DNA of 64,000 nucleotides from Seiridium cupressi (taxonomy: Eukaryota; Ascomycota; Sordariomycetes; Amphisphaeriales; Sporocadaceae). The notes below the pieces were generated by a model that saw nothing but the letters and a program-made list of their open reading frames with translations, had not been told where the DNA came from and did not search any database. The translations under genes and the position numbers were made by a program. The DNA lies in contig JARVKI010000148.1 in NCBI GenBank assembly GCA_036674765.1, forward strand, positions 1 through 64,000. Reading direction: 5' to 3'. This document shows, one piece after another, positions 34,920-45,962 of this stretch; within the stretch, counting starts at the first letter, position 1, and every line of letters begins with the position of its first letter.

Positions 34920-36488
34920 ATGGAAGTCTCCGCAACTGATGTTGAAAAGGACGTTGGGACCATTCGTCATAACAGCGTTGGCAAGCCTTTGACACCAAGA
35001 GATGAGGGCAATGCCACTGTTTCCCACCTTCGATCGCAATCTGATTTACCGCCCAAACTGCTGGGACGTCTTGCCTCATGGAACACACGCCTCGAATCTC
35101 TCTCGGGCTTCGAGGCTCGCGGGATCATGCGCGTTCCGCCATCGGAACGCTTGGCGCCTTCGTTATGGGACGACATATCAATCGCCCTGCTCTGGTTCTC
35201 TGCCAACATCTCTGTCAACAATCTCGCAGTGGGGCTTTTTGGTCCGCTTGTCTTTGGTCTCGGCTTTCTCGATTCGGCCATGTGCGCCGTGTTTGGCGGC
35301 CTGCTGGGAAGTCTTTCGACGGCATATATGAGCACTTGGGGCCCGGCGAGCGGGAATCGCACCATGGTGGTCCTGCGTTTCTTTATGGGGTACTGGCCAG
35401 CTAAGGTGCCAACGTTCCTGAATATCGTGTTGATGGTGGGTTACTGTACCATCGACGCAATCCTTGGTGGGCAGATGCTGAGCGCCATCAACGGCGGCGG
35501 CATGTCGATCGCGGTAGGCATCGTTGTGGTTCAACTTGTGGGTTGGGTGGTTGCTGTGTTCGGCATGAGGTTTTTTCACACGTATGAAAGGTTCGCATGG
35601 GTACCACAGCTCATCGTACTACTAGTGCTTGTTGGCACTTCGGCGAAAAGCTTCAACACGGAAACCAAATCCACCGGGTCTCACTCGATGATAGCCGCCA
35701 ATCGCCTGAGCTTCTTGTCACTGTGCTTGTATGTGCCAAACTCTTGGGGCGCTGCGGCTTCCGACTTCTATGTATATTACCCCGAGTCAACCTCAAAGAC
35801 CAAAATATTCCTGCTCACTCTGACGGGCTTGTGGCTGTCTTTCATGTTAGTCTTCCTCATTGGCATCGGGCTCGCTACAAGTATCCCCGAGAATACAGAA
35901 TGGCAGGATGCATACGCCGTGTCTACGGGTGCCTTAGTAGTAGAAGCCTTTGACCCATTGAAGGGATTCGGACGCTTCTGCGGCGTCGTAGTGGCTCTTG
36001 GTGTTATTGCTAATAGTATTCCGGGGACCTATGCTGCTGCACTCGGCTGTCAGGTCCTTGGGCGGTACGGCAAGGCAGTTCCGAGATGGGTGTGGTCGTG
36101 CTTGCTCACCTTGATTGAGCTGGTCCTGGCGCTAGCTGGGAGAGAACACTTGCTGGTCATCATGCAGAACTTCCTTGCGCTAATGGGTTATTGGATCCAG
36201 TTCATGGTGACGATCGTGTTGATGGAGCACTTATGGGTCCGAAAGGAGCGCGGGTTTGATTGGGCTAGGTGGGAGGACAAGGCATATCTCCCCATCGGTG
36301 TTGCAGCGCTGATTTCATTCTTGTTAGGCTGGATGGGCGCCATTCTTGGCATGTACCAAGTGTGGTATGTAGGTCCTCTGGCCGAAGCTTTGGGCTTGGC
36401 GGATGTGGGACTTTGGACCGGCACACTATTTACCCTCGTTGTACATCCACCACTGAGATGGGTGGAATTGAAATATCTCAAACGGTGA
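34920..36488 (+). CDS. NCS1 purine-cytosine/nucleobase permease
   Basis: An intronless gene of 522 residues, normal for Fcy-type transporters. These plasma-membrane proton symporters import purines, cytosine or related bases. A hydrophilic N-terminus of about 70 residues is followed by RGIMRVPPSER, a conserved pre-TM1 motif, then twelve hydrophobic segments starting at SIALLWFSANISVNNLAVG. GYWPAKVPTFLNIVLMVGY matches the TM3 region. IANSIPGTYAAALGCQVLGR matches the TM8 region. The C-terminus ends shortly after TM12. Exact substrate cannot be read from the sequence. The divergent GMC oxidoreductase shares the promoter. Confidence 0.92.
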   Translation: MEVSATDVEKDVGTIRHNSVGKPLTPRDEGNATVSHLRSQSDLPPKLLGRLASWNTRLESLSGFEARGIMRVPPSERLAPSLWDDISIALLWFSANISVNNLAVGLFGPLVFGLGFLDSAMCAVFGGLLGSLSTAYMSTWGPASGNRTMVVLRFFMGYWPAKVPTFLNIVLMVGYCTIDAILGGQMLSAINGGGMSIAVGIVVVQLVGWVVAVFGMRFFHTYERFAWVPQLIVLLVLVGTSAKSFNTETKSTGSHSMIAANRLSFLSLCLYVPNSWGAAASDFYVYYPESTSKTKIFLLTLTGLWLSFMLVFLIGIGLATSIPENTEWQDAYAVSTGALVVEAFDPLKGFGRFCGVVVALGVIANSIPGTYAAALGCQVLGRYGKAVPRWVWSCLLTLIELVLALAGREHLLVIMQNFLALMGYWIQFMVTIVLMEHLWVRKERGFDWARWEDKAYLPIGVAALISFLLGWMGAILGMYQVWYVGPLAEALGLADVGLWTGTLFTLVVHPPLRWVELKYLKR

Positions 36489-38299
36489 TATATGGAGAGG
36501 TTGGGTCTAAGCCATGCTGCATTTAATAAAAGAAGCATGGACGATATAGAGGTATATCCTGTATTTGCCATCAACCTTTGCGTTGTCTTCATATTAAAGG
36601 CTCTCGACGGGTTACGTATTATATAGTGTCGATATTCAGCTGAGACTCCTATCAGTTTAGTCCAGCCTCTTGCTCCGATCTGAGGTGACCATATTGCCTT
36701 TATAGCTTGATGATGTTACCGCGAACTTCCGTACCAAAATCGATTTTGGAAACTTATGTTTACCGGACCCCGCTTAATGATTGGATTTATTTATATGCCA
36801 ATTACAACGCTGGTGCTGCAAGCCGCGTGGCAGTTGACCGCCGACCGGTTCTCTGTTGGGCACCATAGGCCGAGTACTACGTCAGAGCAGTTGGTCGAGC
36901 CGTAGTCAGGTCTTCCTCGTTGCCATCGGGCTTAACAGGATGTCAATTGGTCAGATTTGGCCTCCTCCCGAACAACCTTCCGGATTGGGCCATGACCAGC
37001 GGCTAGGTGGGCTCCCAAGGGTCATTCGGCGTCCAAGCACAACAGGGGGACGAGGTTGAGACGAAGAAGCCATCAGAGCGCCTTCTGCTCTCCTCCTGAG
37101 ATCAGACTATAATCTTCATTGTTTAATCCATCCTGGAAAGCAATTTATCGGACATGAAGCTAAATATAATTGAACAATAACCGGACTTCTTTAGCGTACA
37201 GGCATGTGTTCTTAGCGGTTGTGGAGCACATCCAGTGGAGGGGTCCGGCATTGCATGTGGTTACATTAGCGTACCCGGCTGGTGAAAGGGGGGCGGTCGC
37301 TATCGTAGCGCCACATCCAAGTTTCCAAGCCAGGTCGGCAAGCCTTAAAACGATTATCTTGTTGAATAACACTCCACCACTTGTCAGCCCTTTCTTTCTC
37401 TCCGCATTATCTTCATATGATCAGGTGTGGCTTTCAAAAAGCTTGTTTAAGCTTGTTTAAACCACTGCCAAAATGAACAGGCTGCCCCTTGCCAGTAAAT
37501 CATCTCGAGATGAACTGATCTTTGAGCTGGAGTGGTGCTGCTGTCTTTGCTCGGTGTCCAAAATTCGGCACACGGCTCTGATTGTGCATCTATCTCGTGT
37601 AGACCGCTGCAAGTAAGTCATGCTAGGCCATTCTTGGCAGGTATAAATTCGCGTGAACGTAAAGTACACGCTTTATCACCATGGTGCACGCCACTCCAGG
37701 GTGAACCGGCATTCTACGTACTAACCGAAGCTACTAGCTGCATCAATGAGGCTCTCCGACAACCGAGCTGTAGTCGGATCATGTTTGGATTCTGAGCAGT
37801 ACCAAAATCTCTCATTCGATGACTTCACCCCGAGCGTGCCTTACTGACCTAATTTCTGAACGGAACTTAGTTCTGAACATTACTCTTCCGTTAATCCATA
37901 CTGACTCAGGATCCCGTGGCCTAAGCAACCTGGTGTTGTCCTAGGTAATTTCTTTCGCTTTGCCTCCATGGTATTCCTGTTGGTCCCCGAGAATACTACA
38001 CTAACCGACGTTTTTTTCTTGGCGTACAGTAGCGCCACTCGCAACTGTACTCTCGAGCGATAGCAGGACTGGACCGTTCTCCATCATCCAATACCGTTCA
38101 TGTTCGCTACTCCTGATATCCTCTATCCAGAAGGTCTCATCGAGAGGTTCTTCCCCCCAAAAACCCAAGGAGACACCATCGCGTGTCATCGGGTGATGAT
38201 GGGGTGCGTACGCGTCCATCCGAGGCTGCGCTATCTGCGGTCATCCGAAGATAAACTTGGCTACGTGGATTTTAAAGGATACTCATAGAATCTCGTGGA

Positions 38300-38306
38300 T
38301 ATAAAA
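38300..38306 (+). promoter_or_regulatory. TATA box of the glutamic peptidase gene
   Basis: TATAAAA lies 155-160 nt before the ATG at 38461, consistent with a long leader that contains the 9-bp repeat. Confidence 0.5.
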
Positions 38307-38330
38307 TCTCGGCTACGTCTCCGTGGCTGT

Positions 38331-38366
38331 CTTGGTCTCCTTGGCTTCCTTGGCTTCCTTGGCTTG
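38331..38366. repeat. 9-bp tandem repeat in the 5' leader
   Basis: Four units (CTTGGTCTC, CTTGGCTTC, CTTGGCTTC, CTTGGCTTG) lie between the TATA box and the peptidase ATG. Confidence 0.7.
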
Positions 38367-38460
38367 CAGACAATTGAAGAGTCTCTACCCATTCGTAGCA
38401 GTTTCTGATCCTTGGCTGTTCGGCTTTCATAAGTCCCCTTACCCATTTGTCTTCGGTACT

Positions 38461-39474
38461 ATGAAGTTCTCCGCTGTCCTTGGCGCAGTCCTCGGCGCTT
38501 CCGCCGTCGCTGCCGCTCCCGGTACTGCTAAGAGACGCGAGCGTGCGGCCCGCAAGCTTGCTGAACGCCAAGCCCGCCAGAGCGGTCTTATGATCCCGGA
38601 TACCCAAGAAACTGACGAGCTCGCCATTGTGAACGGCACCAAGCACGTCTCCTATTCTACCAACGTACGTCACAAGACCACACTTCCAGAACCGTATAGT
38701 AAGTGGGGCTGACACCAGATAATTAGTGGGCTGGAGCTGTTAAGATCGGTACTGGCTATACCTCTGTTACCGGCACCTTTACTGTCCCAACCCCAAAGGT
38801 CCCGTCCGGTGGTAGCTCGGCAAAGACATACTCGGCCTCCGCCTGGGTCGGCATCGATGGTGATACTTGTACATCGGCCATCCTGCAGACTGGTATCGAC
38901 TTCAACGTTGAAGCCGGAAAGGTCACCTACGATGCTTGGTATGAGTGGTACCCACAATATGCCTACGACTTCACTGGAATCACCATTTCCGCCGGCGATC
39001 AAATCGTAAGTGCTTTCCTGGAACCCTTATTGCCTTCTTGGGCTTGTTTATAAGTGTGGAACAAGAGTCTTGAAGGTCAAACTATTCTCGAGACCATTTT
39101 CAAACTCCCAGAAACTATCCGCCACAGTGATTGCTAACCATAATTCGTTGTAGAAAACCACTGTGACGGCCACTTCGAAGACGACCGGTACCGCCGTTGT
39201 TGAGAACCTCACGACTGGCAAAAGCGTCACCCACACATTCCGCGGCGCGTCCACCGCGTCCCTCTGCGAGACCAATGCCGAATGGATCGTCGAGGACTTC
39301 GAGGAAGGCAGTAGCCTTGTTCCCTTCGCCGATTTTGACACCGTCACCTTCACCGATGCCACAGTCAATGGAGCGGGTGTAACCGGTGCCACCATCATCG
39401 ATATCCGTCAGTCTGCCCAGGTTCTCACCTCTTGCGCTGCCTCGGGCACCACAGTCACTTGCAGTTACGTCTAA
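38461..39474 (+). CDS. Secreted glutamic endopeptidase, family G1 (aspergillopepsin II-like)
   Basis: Exons 38461-38664, 38727-39005 and 39154-39474 give 267 residues; the introns are 62 and 148 nt. It is an acid protease of the eqolisin (G1, formerly A4) family, which uses a Gln/Glu catalytic dyad. A signal peptide covers about residues 1-18, followed by a basic propeptide with KRRERAARK, likely processed. The mature part begins near WAGAVKIGTGYTSVTGTFTV. The catalytic Gln lies in SAILQTGIDF and the catalytic Glu in AEWIVEDFEEG. The AWYEWYP block is also conserved. The length matches the family. The enzyme probably digests protein in acidic surroundings. The gene has a TATA box and a pyrimidine-rich leader. 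Confidence 0.95.
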
Positions 39475-42400
39475 GTATTGCTTACGGCGCAACTCGTAGA
39501 ACCACACGCATATCACAGGCCGACTTATGCCGGTTCCGAAAATAATTTGTATGGGGTACGGCGGCTCTATGGTATATATACTCCACACGATTTGCTGTGT
39601 TCATTCATTTACAGTATTCCACTACAAGATTGATGTATCAATAAAGGTCACTTGACTGAACTTTACTCGTCGCTAAGATTTCTGCATTGGAAGCCAGTGT
39701 AGTGTAAAAAGCATTACAAAGGCTTGCTGTGATTTAAATGACAAACCTAGGACGTCCAAGAATTACGGGTCGGTGCTGTCCAATCTAGACATCGCCAATG
39801 GTCTTCGCAGCATGCGACGACCCCGTCGCGCTAAGTATCCCTGTAGCACGGGCTGCATCGGAACTATATAGTTGCAGATGTGGAAGGGTTTGAGCACCAT
39901 ATTCACTTATTCTATGGTTTAAGCTTATGTATTGGCGATCCTTCTGTAAGCGACAGACGTTTCGAGATGATTACGAGCGACGCTCTCGTACTTATCCGAT
40001 TGTCTGGTCTATCGTGAACGTAGTTCTTGGCTAAGATTTAGATAGCATTGTTCTAAACACTGTATCAACACCTGATGCGGCCTTATATTCATAGAAAGAT
40101 AAAAGATCAAAGGTTAGCAGTTCCAAATTCCTTTCGGTGGTATAAATAATCATATATACCCCCCTTACCCCATCTAGGTAGTTACCATGGTATCCCTCCT
40201 TCTAGAGCTAAACTCATAGGACACACCATTATCCATTATGTGGCGCATCACAACCCTAGAATTCAGCCTAGCCCCACTTATGGCCTTTGATTAGGGGGGT
40301 TGAAGACCTACACCCCCCCGGTCGCGTCAGCCACGATGAGGTTTTACAAGCTGTTCAACGGAGGGAGGTTACAGAATAAAATCCCTTAAAGACCCTCGCT
40401 ATTTGAGAAGGGCTGAGGACCAAGTTTTCTGATCCCCCCCGTACACCTGAACTTCAAAACTTATCGGGTTGGACACGTTGAACGACACCAAGTTTTAGGT
40501 GGAGATATCATATCTCGGACTCGAAGAAACGCAGTTCTCCTATGTGAGCTCAGAAAGATAGCTTTTGATAATGTAAGGCTGACCACCGAGGTAGGCTATA
40601 TTACATCTTATATACACCAGCCAAGTTGGTGATCTGCGCAGTGCCAGTTTCATCCAAGAATCGCACTGCCGCTACCCAGCGAAACGGAACCAGCGAAGGG
40701 AGGGTACTCAATTCGACAAGCACCAGGTTGACTCAAGTGCCATTGATTGGAGTTTAGTGGACTGAATGAGTACATCCATCATGGGGCCCCTGACCAACTA
40801 AATCAGTCTTTCACTCTCTTCGTGGAGCTATCAATCACTACATTGTTCGAAGTCTAATAGGCTTACCATATAAACATGACCCTAGAACATGGAATCATAA
40901 TATGAAGAAGCATTCTCCTTTCAGCCATTACTTAGGGTCAAGACTACAGCTAATTGGGGTTAATATTAGATAGAGACCTCCGTCTCTTCCAACTGTCGCT
41001 ATTACGTGAATTAGACCTCTTTCACAACCAGGATTAATTCTGGTCATTCATCAGAGTTTAATGTAGCTTGTGCTGGCGGACCAACTGCGAAGCCGCCACT
41101 CGCAAATCCAGTTAGGTCTAGATGCTACATACCAGGTTCCATGTGAATTTTCTTTTCTTTTTCTTTTTAAAAGAAAAAACTGCTTCCGGTGCTTTTGACG
41201 TGATTAAGTGTCTGTCTGGGACGCAATTGCGAGACCCGATGGATCCTGAGTCGACCAAAAGTCATATGATCCGCGTTCATGTTGGCGTATTCGTCATAGG
41301 GTCATGCAGCCAATTGGGAAATGAGCCTCGCTTCAATAAGAGCCATTGAGCTGCATGGGCTGTCGCGTTAGTCCGACTATGCGATTGTCTACTCTCGGCC
41401 AATACTATGTTGGCCAACACGGTTTTGGCCAAATCAGGTCTAGTCAAGGTTGCATTATCTGACAAGCCACGCTGACTAGCGGAAAGGCCTGCAGTATGTA
41501 GAAACAAGGCTATCTCCGCTGCCGGGCCTCAGACAGATGTTGCGACCAATGTAAGTTTACAATCCCAGGTCTCGTAATCTGGAAGGTCCGGCAGGCTGGG
41601 GACGAAGCGGTGCAAAAGCGATGAGGTAACAAGGTCCTCCACCGTGGTCACCTAAACGTTCCCCAGAGAAAATTTGGGGCTGCTGCCAACGCCGCTGCCA
41701 AACGCCGTGGCCCCGAGCCCTTGTGTGAAGCAGCTACCCATCTCTCGAAGGCTGTACGCAAAGATATATGTATGGGCTGGAAATGAGCGATGTTCGTGCT
41801 GCTTCTTGGTACCATAAGGACTAGGACTCCCGACATTAGCGTGAGCAACGGAAACCAAGACTCCAGCTCCAACAATGGAGGTGCGTTGATACTGAAGCTT
41901 TCAGGGCCCAGGAGCATGGCAGCCAACGGCCATACATCGATGGATGGTAAGGAATGTACTCGATAGGCTAGAGTTACTACATATATATACTCAGATTGAT
42001 AAGATTATTGTCACATACGACCATACCTCGCAGAGAACTCGGCATCCCGTCCGCTCTGCCCTAGATAACCTGCGAAGGGCCGGATTAGTACTCAGGTCGG
42101 TGACGACTGGGGAATACCTGGTGTTGTATGTTTTTGCTCAACTTTTTGCCTTAGCTCCTAGGAGCAACTTGTAAAGGATCACACACTGCTAGACGTGTTC
42201 TTAAGCTAAAAATGAGGCGACCTCCTGGGTCCCGACGATGCCCATGTCTTGGCTGCAAATCATTCCCTTATCGCTCATTACCGCGTTGTTTGGTCCTATT
42301 GCCGCGATATTCCGAACTACACACTTAGAGCAATACACTACAATTGGGCCTAGTGCGGCCCACCTCACCAAACCATTCACCACCAGTATTATGGTGGTCC

Positions 42401-43169
42401 TATTGCACGATCCATTTGGTTTCTTTAAGCAATTTTATGCTTCATGGAAAGCGGCGTTCGGGAGGGTATGGCTCTTGGTGTTGCGTATATAGGTCCGCGA
42501 CTTCCCACGACTGAAAACAATTAAAATTTAGGCGAGCGGGAACCTCTCCTTTAGGGCTTGGTCAACAAGTGCTGTATCGTCTGGTGTGGCCAGTCCGGTC
42601 TCTGATCTGGAGAGACCTCCTTGGATCTTAGAGTGACTGTCGAGAGATGATGCTGCCTCTTTTTCTGACTGAATGTTGATGATCAGGATAGCCTACCCGA
42701 CTTTCCTACACTGCCAGCGTAATCTGACCAGCCAACGGGCTGCGGCCTCCTCTCCCGAAAACCGTCCAACGGCGGATATATCTGGTGGCGCTAATGGCCT
42801 GAGGGAACCGAACCTATAATAATAAGCCGGTCTACAGACCCTAAAGGTCGTCAGTTCGAAGACAGGCCGTAAATCAATCAGCAATAATTCGTGTACATCG
42901 CGCTACGTAATAAGACTAAACGTCAGCTAAGTAGAGCTGGGGGCAGCTGTTATTCAGGGCGGACTAGATGGTTACGGTGGCTTACTTGTGTATTACGTTG
43001 AGTTCGAATCTCATTAGCGCTAACCTGACGCAGATCGCAGTGCTCCCTCTTTTTATTCTGATGTTGGCATTTTTCGACGTTGATATTTGATTTCATATTT
43101 ATGGCACGCTGGCGTCCCGTTCTCTGGGGTATAGTTATTTATTAAAACGATGCATTACCAAAATGCTAG
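39475..43169. other. 3.7 kb gene-free block
   Basis: No frame here has a domain I recognise. It contains two C7-C8 runs near 40311 and 40435, a T-rich/A-rich foldback near 41150-41178 and three GGCCAA repeats near 41397-41431. Frames at 41648-41926 (minus) and 42238-42492 (plus) contain hydrophobic stretches but lack consistent exon joins. A GTTCGAATC near 43000 recalls a tRNA T-loop, but no cloverleaf forms. It may hold decayed transposon DNA. Confidence 0.4.
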
Positions 43170-44261
43170 CTACAAAATCTGCTCAGGCTTCACAACAACC
43201 CAGTTTTTGTCCACTGTGACCTCGCGCCCATTTTCGGCCTGGCTGTGGGCGGCATCAGCAATCATATCCTGCAGCTCGTCAAAGTAAGCGTCCTTGCGAT
43301 TGATCCAGAGATGAATTCCGCCCTTCGCCACGTCAACACCATGGAACAGCATGTAGGTGTCGCTACCGGGGGTGTCACCAGCTGCGAGGATAGGGCGCTT
43401 CCATTCGTCGATGTAGGTGAGGATGGCCGCCCACTTGCCAGAGAACCAGGTGGCCGGCGTGTTGAGATAAGGCCCGAAGACGAGGTCGAGGTTGAGGTCC
43501 GGGTCATAGGTGCCGTCGGTAACCTGGCGGCGAGCTGTCGTCAGGGATCCGTCGGTCGAGTTGCGCAGGAACGTGCTGACACCCAGCACGTTCTCCGGCG
43601 GCACGTTGTAGCCGTAGCGCGGGTCACTGGCTACGAAGCGCACCAGCTCCTCGGACGAGGCCGATACAACGTAGACGGCAATACCGTTATCCATGAGAGC
43701 GTTGTAGAGCTCGACCTGGGCGCGGAACACACGCGGTGGTGATACACTATCATCCACCACATTGTCATCACTCCAGTAGCGCACTGGGATCGTCGCATTG
43801 AGCGCCATGAGGTTGTCGACGTGGCCCTTGAGTTCGCGCAACGTCAGGCCGCTCCACACCTGCGCGGCCCACGGGTAGCACAGCAATTCGTCCATGTCGC
43901 AAAGCCGCAGGTAGTAGCTGTAGAGCGACTCAGTATAGTCGGCCGTATCCTGAAAGCCGATCAGGCGCAACGACGAGTCGAGCGTGTCTCGCGTGAGCAC
44001 GCCCAGGCTCTCTAGGTACGGAATTAGCGACTCCTCCAGGTCGTACCGCCACGATGTGTTATCCATGTCGAACACCGCGTAATTGCCCTGGTGTGCGTTC
44101 TGAGTAATCATGGCGCTAAGTGCCGCTGCCGCCGCCGGTGGCCAGTGGCGCAGGAGCACCGGCCCCGTGCCATTGGCGGTGCGGACTGTCGGCGTCGCGT
44201 GAACGGAGGAGAGACCTGTGAGCCAAACGGCTATAGTCTGCGACACGCACGAGAACTTCAT
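43170..44261 (-). CDS. Secreted HAD-superfamily phosphatase
   Basis: An intronless gene of 363 residues from the ATG at 44261; the open frame upstream starts only with TTG. A signal peptide covers about residues 1-22. The HAD motif I is AVFDMDNTSW near residue 60, with the nucleophile Asp and the acid/base Asp two residues later. Motif II is VYVVSASSEELV, which supplies the Ser. Motif IV is AAGDTPGSDTYMLF, with acidic magnesium ligands. This layout fits phosphoserine-phosphatase-like secreted acid phosphatases that release phosphate from organic monoesters. The GC-rich coding sequence differs from the AT-richer surroundings. It stands alone. Confidence 0.88.
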   Translation of the reverse strand: MKFSCVSQTIAVWLTGLSSVHATPTVRTANGTGPVLLRHWPPAAAAALSAMITQNAHQGNYAVFDMDNTSWRYDLEESLIPYLESLGVLTRDTLDSSLRLIGFQDTADYTESLYSYYLRLCDMDELLCYPWAAQVWSGLTLRELKGHVDNLMALNATIPVRYWSDDNVVDDSVSPPRVFRAQVELYNALMDNGIAVYVVSASSEELVRFVASDPRYGYNVPPENVLGVSTFLRNSTDGSLTTARRQVTDGTYDPDLNLDLVFGPYLNTPATWFSGKWAAILTYIDEWKRPILAAGDTPGSDTYMLFHGVDVAKGGIHLWINRKDAYFDELQDMIADAAHSQAENGREVTVDKNWVVVKPEQIL

Positions 44262-45962
44262 CTTGCCAGGTTGTGAAGTTGGAGACAACAGTGGACGGCT
44301 ACCGCGCTACATAACGACGAGCCGCAGAGGCGGAGACACCAATTCAAAGGCGCATGCCGTACTTATAGCCGTTCGTCAACGGCAGCACCCGGACTTCCCA
44401 TGTTATCTATGTCCTGTGCCGTGATCCCCAAACCGGCGGGCCTAGCATTTCTTCTCCGTGGAAAACAAGCTGACGAGGGCAACGGATCATCGGGGTCCTG
44501 TGGGGTCTTGTGGGGTCCAATCTCAACTATCAAGTTCTTGCTTTGCCCGGACAGTAGCGCAATCGCTCGTCGATAGCAATTTACTAGTCATGATCCTTGC
44601 TGCCGGCAGTGTTAGACCGCATTGGCACTCACAGACTTTCAACCGTGACGTCGGTACCGTTTTGGTAGAAAATCACTCACTCGCCACTTCTACGCCGACA
44701 GCCGGCTCGAATCTGTGAGAGGGTCACTCCTGTCTCTTTTTCATAAAACAAATAAAGCGCTATGTCCCATGCACATCGAAGGCTCAGGAGGGACGGCCAC
44801 TGCATTATCATAGTCAGCGTTACACGGCAGATTTGACTTCGCGGCAGGGAAAGCCAAGCCCGACAACCTGATTCAACTGTTGCTACATGAATGAAAACAA
44901 GAAGACTTAGAAAGAAGAAGACCAAGAGCCACGGAAGCTTGTATGATATAACACCACTGTTCCTGATGCTAGACATCGAGTATGAGTCGGGAAATGGTTC
45001 TATCAGCAGGAGCTGGGGATTGAGTAAACTGTTTTGCTCGGCAGATCATCAGAAATGGAATGCTAATGATTCATATATGGATACACTATCACTTAGAAAT
45101 GCCTGCATGGGTATATACCAATCCATTTATCTAGTGCTAACACGAAGAATTGGCACCGGCTCCATCGCCATGCTTGCCTAAGCTGTTGAGGGCGGCATTT
45201 CAGTCCTGGTCTATTACATATTTACATCTGCTTGGGGGGCTAAGTGTGGGAGTGTAGACGTGGTGCTGGTGATATGATGGCGGTGCAAATTCTCAAAGTC
45301 CCTCAGCGTATAGAGAATGATTGGTTTTTAGACGGTAGCTCAAAGGAGAAGTATCATCCTACGTTGTCAAGGCGTTCCGCAGAAGTTTCCTTAAGCGTTC
45401 TTACGGCCCGTCCTGCGGCCCGCTTCAAAGTCCACGTGAAATGGAACGAACCATCAATCCCGGCCACAAACGCCTTACGCTGGTCCAACCGTGAGTGAGG
45501 CCGGCTCAAGTTTGAGCCAACCAAACAAAGCGAAATCTGGATCGATAATGCTCATTGGGATACAAATATAGTGAGGTCTCTTCTGGATTAGCCATTCGTT
45601 GGAAAATCGTACATTCATGTGCATATGCAGGGGTGCGGCCCCATACCACAGGTCGCTCACTCAGCCCTTAAAAAGCCACTTGACAGTATAGTGCACCCAG
45701 CTGCAGCCCAGAATTTGTCCCTTATCTCGAACAGGTCGTGAGGCTGAGTTTTGATTACTAGGTAGGCATTCCTTTAGCGACATCTCAGTCGACTTCGGCG
45801 CTTATCGTAACGACTGAACATTATGTCATCAAGAACTCTGTTTCAAGTTATTCGGGAGTATGCAACATCAATGGAATAGCTCCAAATGATCTTAGATACT
45901 GGGGCCACCTACATCAACAAATCTACCATTCAATTAATAACGGCTCGTAGTTTCTATCTTAG
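44262..45962. other. 1.7 kb spacer downstream of the RHS gene
   Basis: There is no supported gene. A 99-codon minus-strand frame with ATG (44976-44677) has one strong hydrophobic helix near its start (LPWLLVFFFLSLLVFIHVAT). In bacteria an immunity gene often follows an RHS gene, but this frame has no recognised immunity domain, and I give it only as a candidate. Confidence 0.3.

Larger units (their letters stand above)
36489..38460. other. 2 kb intergenic; peptidase promoter at right
   Basis: Short frames only. A 72-codon minus frame at 38001-38219 begins with ATG but has no known domain. AAGCTTGTTTAAGCTTGTTTAA near 37439-37460 is a short direct repeat. The last 160 bp form the promoter and leader of the glutamic peptidase. 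Confidence 0.4.

Noticed and set aside
38001..38219. 72-codon minus-strand frame with ATG
   Set aside because: No domain or splice partner. It lies in the peptidase upstream region.
38272..38715. 147-codon minus frame opposite the peptidase start
   Set aside because: It is antisense to a well-supported signal peptide and propeptide and begins without support.
42955..43030. GTTCGAATCTC motif suggesting a tRNA T-loop
   Set aside because: No matching acceptor or anticodon stem was found on either side.
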